Shown here in pieces: positions 60,619-64,000 of a stretch of DNA of 64,000 nucleotides (within the stretch, counting starts at the first letter, position 1; each line of letters begins with the position of its first letter). Where the stretch lies: the NCBI RefSeq assembly GCF_042680125.1, contig NZ_JBHTNY010000036.1; one strand, written 5' to 3'. The notes under the pieces were generated by a model. The model was not told where the DNA came from, ran no database searches, and saw only the letters and a list, made by a program, of their open reading frames with translations. This DNA is from Robinsoniella peoriensis. Lineage in GTDB: Bacteria > Bacillota > Clostridia > Lachnospirales > Lachnospiraceae. The position numbers and the translations under genes are program-made.

Positions 60619-62994
60619 ATGACAAAAAGAAAGCTTTTGAACCTATGTCTTGGAATTGGGGTCATCATGGGGGTTTTAACCGGATGTGCTTCAAAAATTT
60701 CAACAGATGAAACAAATGATAAAGTTCAGCATCAAGAAACAAATGATAACGTGCAGTCCAAAAGTACAAAGTTTAATGAGCCAGGGGATGAAAATGTTAA
60801 TCCATCATCGCCAGCCTATGAAGTGAATCCGGAAACTTTTACTTTGGAGGTAAAGAAGGGTAAGGAAACCGTGGTTGTTTCCCAACCCGGTGAACAGCGT
60901 CTGGTAGAAAATTTCACACAGGAAAAAGGTGAGACCAGTTGGTTATATCCCAAGGAGAAAATAGCAGTAACCATAACTCCTGCTGAAGATTATCTGGAGG
61001 TATCCGTACGTTCAGAAGAAGAAATGGATAATGAATTTAACTGGCCTGTTATTTCCGGAGATATGTATTATCTTCCTTTGGGGGAAGGAAAAAGAGTACC
61101 AAAAGATGATCCCGTCTGGAACAACTATCTGAAAGGAACATCCGTTTCCGTTATGGAGCAGCTTTCTATGCCATTTTGGGCTGCGGCACAGGGAGAAAAC
61201 GCCGTAGTTACGGTTTTAGAAAATCCATATCGCAGCGAGCTTATGTTTTCAGAAACCAGCGAGAATCTTTTTACCCTAAAACACGAATACCCGGAAATCG
61301 ATCCGGAAAAAGAACAGCGATTCCGGTTTTACTTAACTGAAAATGACCCGGTTGCAGCGGCTAAAATCTATCGCAGTTACGTCATGGAAAAGGGACAGTT
61401 TGTAACTTTAAAAGAAAAGGAAGCACAAAATCCAGATATCCAAAAACTTTATGGTGCACTCCACATTTATCTTTGGGGGGAGTTAATCATTTCCTCGGAA
61501 GATGTGAATTGGCAGGCATTTCGCGGCTCCATTGACAGCAGTGTGATGGAGTGGTTAAAAACGCGTATTGCACAATTAGAATCGGGTGATGAAGCAATCA
61601 ATGCCTTAGATGAAATAAAGTCTCAGGATTATGTAGGTGAATACCAAAAGGATATTGTCTGCCGGGCTTTGAGTGAAATTTTGAAACAGGATGATTTTTA
61701 TCAGGAGGAAGCTTTACACATCCAGGATCCATTTATGCAAAGCTGCATTAAGAAAGGATTGGATAACCTTAGTGAATCAGAGCAGCTGCAATTTCATAAA
61801 CATGCTCTGGCTGCTAATTTACCTGAGGTATTTTTAGAAGTGGATAATTGGATGAATCAGGAAACGGTAAATCTTGTCCGGGAGTTGAAAGAAAACGGGA
61901 TAGACCATGCCTGGATCGGGTTAAACAGCTGGGAACAGGCATATGCCAAGCCGGAGCTGGTAGAAACTGCAGTTTCTAAGGACTATTTAATTGGACCGTA
62001 TGACTCCTACCATTCCATCCACAAACCAGGTGAAGAACAATGGATTACGGCTGCATTCCAGGATACGTCCCTCTATGAAAATGCGGTAATTGAAGATAAG
62101 AATGGGGAAAAAATCACAGGATTTCAGAATGTAGGACGAAAACTGAATCCGACATTATCCATACCCGCCGTAGAGCAGCGCCTGCAGAGCATCGAAGGGA
62201 ATGGAGTGGGATTTAACTCCTGGTTTATCGATTGTGATGCAACAGGAGAAATATATGATGATTATACACCGGAACATTTGACAACCCAGCAGGAGGATCT
62301 GCAGGCAAGACTGGAACGGATGTCATTAATACGGGACAGCAATAAAGTAATCGGTTCGGAAGGAGGCAGCGATTTTGCCGCTTCTACTATAGCATTTGCC
62401 CATGGAATAGAACTGCAGAGCTTTTCCTGGATGGATGAGGATATGAAGAACAATAAAGACAGCGAATACTATATAGGCAAATATTATAATCCAAAGGGCG
62501 GGGCCGCAGAACGTTTTACACGGCAAGTTCCTGTGAAAGAGCAATATGCACAGATATTCCTGAATCCCAAGTATGATGTTCCGCTGTATAAACTGGTTTA
62601 CAATGATTCTGTAATTACCACATATCACTGGGACTGGTCAACATTTAAAATTAAAGATAAAGTGGAAGACCGTATGCTTAGAGAAGTTCTCTACAATGTA
62701 CCGCCGCTATATCATCTGGACAGCACAGAATGGGAAAAATATAAAACAGCAATTACAAGCCATACTGCTGCCTGGTCACAATTTAGTAAAGAAGCCGTAC
62801 AGGAAGAAATGACGGATTTTGAATACCTTACTGATGATGGACTGGTGCAGATGACAAATTATGGAGAACAATTAACGGCAGTGGCTAATTTTACAGATGC
62901 AGATTTTCAATATGAAAATCAAAATATACCTGCGCATTCTGTGTTGATGAAGCAGAATGGGAATAATGTAATCTATACTCCTGAAGCCCGATAA
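60619..62994 (+). CDS. GH101/GH129-like glycoside hydrolase lipoprotein (tentative)
   Basis: A 791-residue lipoprotein: signal LNLCLGIGVIMGVLTGC (lipobox LTGC), a Gln/Asn-rich linker, an N-terminal beta domain (residues ~65-260), then a catalytic barrel. Candidate catalytic acids are Asp538/Asp540 in WFIDCDATGE and Glu581 in IGSEGGSDFA, a pairing like that of endo/exo-alpha-N-acetylgalactosaminidases of GH101/GH129. This would act outside the cell on mucin-type O-glycans. Family assignment is from motif memory only; function is inferred. AAAGGAGGG ribosome site. Confidence 0.55.
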   Translation: MTKRKLLNLCLGIGVIMGVLTGCASKISTDETNDKVQHQETNDNVQSKSTKFNEPGDENVNPSSPAYEVNPETFTLEVKKGKETVVVSQPGEQRLVENFTQEKGETSWLYPKEKIAVTITPAEDYLEVSVRSEEEMDNEFNWPVISGDMYYLPLGEGKRVPKDDPVWNNYLKGTSVSVMEQLSMPFWAAAQGENAVVTVLENPYRSELMFSETSENLFTLKHEYPEIDPEKEQRFRFYLTENDPVAAAKIYRSYVMEKGQFVTLKEKEAQNPDIQKLYGALHIYLWGELIISSEDVNWQAFRGSIDSSVMEWLKTRIAQLESGDEAINALDEIKSQDYVGEYQKDIVCRALSEILKQDDFYQEEALHIQDPFMQSCIKKGLDNLSESEQLQFHKHALAANLPEVFLEVDNWMNQETVNLVRELKENGIDHAWIGLNSWEQAYAKPELVETAVSKDYLIGPYDSYHSIHKPGEEQWITAAFQDTSLYENAVIEDKNGEKITGFQNVGRKLNPTLSIPAVEQRLQSIEGNGVGFNSWFIDCDATGEIYDDYTPEHLTTQQEDLQARLERMSLIRDSNKVIGSEGGSDFAASTIAFAHGIELQSFSWMDEDMKNNKDSEYYIGKYYNPKGGAAERFTRQVPVKEQYAQIFLNPKYDVPLYKLVYNDSVITTYHWDWSTFKIKDKVEDRMLREVLYNVPPLYHLDSTEWEKYKTAITSHTAAWSQFSKEAVQEEMTDFEYLTDDGLVQMTNYGEQLTAVANFTDADFQYENQNIPAHSVLMKQNGNNVIYTPEAR

Positions 62995-63044
62995 TATTTA
63001 TATGTGTATTAATTAGAATAGCAATTAATCAAATTCACCATGCA

Positions 63045-63078
63045 AAGACCATGCCATTAACCGGTATGGTCTTCTTTG
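63045..63078 (+). terminator. Terminator after the lipoprotein hydrolase gene
   Basis: AAGACCATGCC (63045-63055) pairs with GGTATGGTCTT (63063-63073), one G.U pair, followed by CTTTGGG. Confidence 0.6.
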
Positions 63079-63217
63079 GGAAACAGCGGCAGTAGATTTT
63101 GTAGTGGTTTTGAAATCGCAACATGACATACAGTTGTCCTGTTTCCTGTGATATAATAAAGAAAAATTATTTTCCGGAGCATGATACCGGTATTCTGTAA
63201 ATGAAAGGATAAAAACA

Positions 63218-63907
63218 ATGGATGAAATAAAAACAATCAAGTGTTACAACGATTTTATAAAATCACTTTTAATAACCGGAATGAGTATGGGTGGAACGAA
63301 TGATGAACAAATCTTTTCCCTGTGCAATTATTTTGGTGAGGAGATTGAGTGGCATACGGAAAAAGCAGATACTGATCCCTGGGAATGGCGTATGAGGGTC
63401 TTAAATGAACGGGATGATATTGCCTATGGAAAGCTGTTTTTTAAAAAGAGTGGATTCATTACAAAAGAATGGTATCCCTATTTTTACGCCGCACGCCGTG
63501 ACAAAACCAGTTTTGAAGAAGCGTATGCCCAGGGAAAGATCAGCCATCCAGCCAAAATAATTTATGAAATATTAAAAGAGCAGAGAAGGATGCCCCTGCA
63601 TCTGCTGAAACAGGCAGGCGGATTCTCGAAAGAAGATAAAGCTGCATTTGAACGTGGTTTAACAGAACTGCAGATGAAAATGTATATCACCATGTGCGGA
63701 CAGAAGAAGAAACTATCGGAAAAAGGAGAGGAGTATGGGTGGTCATCTACTGTATTCTGTCTTGTGGAAGACTTCTTTCCGGATGATATGTTAGAAGAAG
63801 CCGGACATATAAAAGGCGAAGATGCTTTACAGCGAATTTCAGATCAGATCATGCGTTATAATCCAAAGGCAGATTCCAAGAGGATAAAAAAATTTGTTTT
63901 GGGATAA
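63218..63907 (+). CDS. AlkZ-related protein, function uncertain
   Basis: A 229-residue protein. The WHTEKADTDPWEWRMRVLNERDDIAYGKLFFKKSGFITKEWYPYF block is characteristic of proteins annotated as AlkZ-related in Firmicutes; AlkZ-type proteins are DNA glycosylases for interstrand crosslinks. The C-terminal FERGLTELQMKMYI region looks like winged-helix repeats. It is shorter than true AlkZ and the catalytic QxQ-type motif is not seen, so glycosylase activity is doubtful. AAAGGA ribosome site. Confidence 0.55.
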   Translation: MDEIKTIKCYNDFIKSLLITGMSMGGTNDEQIFSLCNYFGEEIEWHTEKADTDPWEWRMRVLNERDDIAYGKLFFKKSGFITKEWYPYFYAARRDKTSFEEAYAQGKISHPAKIIYEILKEQRRMPLHLLKQAGGFSKEDKAAFERGLTELQMKMYITMCGQKKKLSEKGEEYGWSSTVFCLVEDFFPDDMLEEAGHIKGEDALQRISDQIMRYNPKADSKRIKKFVLG

Positions 63908-64000
63908 TGTTGTGTGTATGTAGGGAGGGCGTAAATTTTTCTGTGTCTGAAAATGTATTGGAGTTCTTGAATTGAGTTAGATATGTATGTAAACTTTGTC

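Overview
The window looks like an accessory, nutrient-scavenging stretch of a low-GC gut Firmicute, most likely Lachnospiraceae (Clostridium cluster XIVa). That placement is inferred from gene content: YesM/YesN two-component systems beside family-1 sugar ABC transporters, strong GGAGG ribosome sites, many AraC/TetR regulators, Rpn/YhgA-like nucleases, GH29, permuted GH3 and sulfatase genes. No rRNA, tRNA, CRISPR array, insertion sequence or replication origin was seen. About 50 genes are supported.

Left part (1-9.6 kb): the end of a BlaI-type repressor with a BlaR1-like membrane metalloprotease, a small coiled-coil protein, a URO-D family protein divergent from an AraC regulator, then a minus-strand block of NarL-type response regulator, multi-pass histidine kinase, and a Bce/MacB-type ABC permease and ATPase. 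The permease carries an in-frame 18-bp tandem repeat.

Central catabolic regulon (9.7-22 kb): a divergent pair of operons. Leftward are a TIM-barrel epimerase and a Gfo/Idh/MocA dehydrogenase. Rightward are a second TIM-barrel enzyme, a lipoprotein sugar-binding protein, an RbsA-like ATPase, an RbsC-like permease and a second Gfo/Idh/MocA paralogue. A 677-residue LacI-family repressor lies 1.7 kb downstream. Its C-terminal half is a second periplasmic-binding-protein domain clearly homologous to the transporter's own binding protein. The same palindrome (AAAATTTGCGCAAATTTT or a shorter form) sits at both divergent promoters and at the repressor's own promoter. This ties the system together and is the best candidate here for an undescribed regulatory design.

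Middle (22-33 kb): an alpha/beta hydrolase with a TetR repressor and a perfect 19-bp inverted-repeat operator; a TetR-FtsX permease-ATPase operon; an AraC/GyrI-like regulator, a second GyrI-like protein and an ABC-2 exporter; a membrane GGDEF protein; and a GNAT acetyltransferase whose promoter spacer holds a LexA-like box.

Right part (33-64 kb): several glycan-utilisation clusters. The first (YesN, YesM, permeases, binding protein, sulfatase) carries an apparent deletion that joins a kinase lacking its ATPase domain to a permease lacking its N-terminus. The second (binding protein, two permeases, YesM, YesN, GH29 fucosidase) is intact and divergent from an AraC regulator. After these come a TetR gene with an FMN-binding gene remnant, a second Rpn-like nuclease paralogous to the one at 18.7 kb and sharing its leader motif, a heterodimeric ABC exporter, an AraC regulator divergent from a domain-permuted GH3 enzyme, a GH101/GH129-like lipoprotein hydrolase and an AlkZ-related protein. 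Together the enzymes suggest foraging on fucosylated, sulfated, GalNAc-containing host glycans and on a separate glycoside or polyol substrate; this is inference from families.
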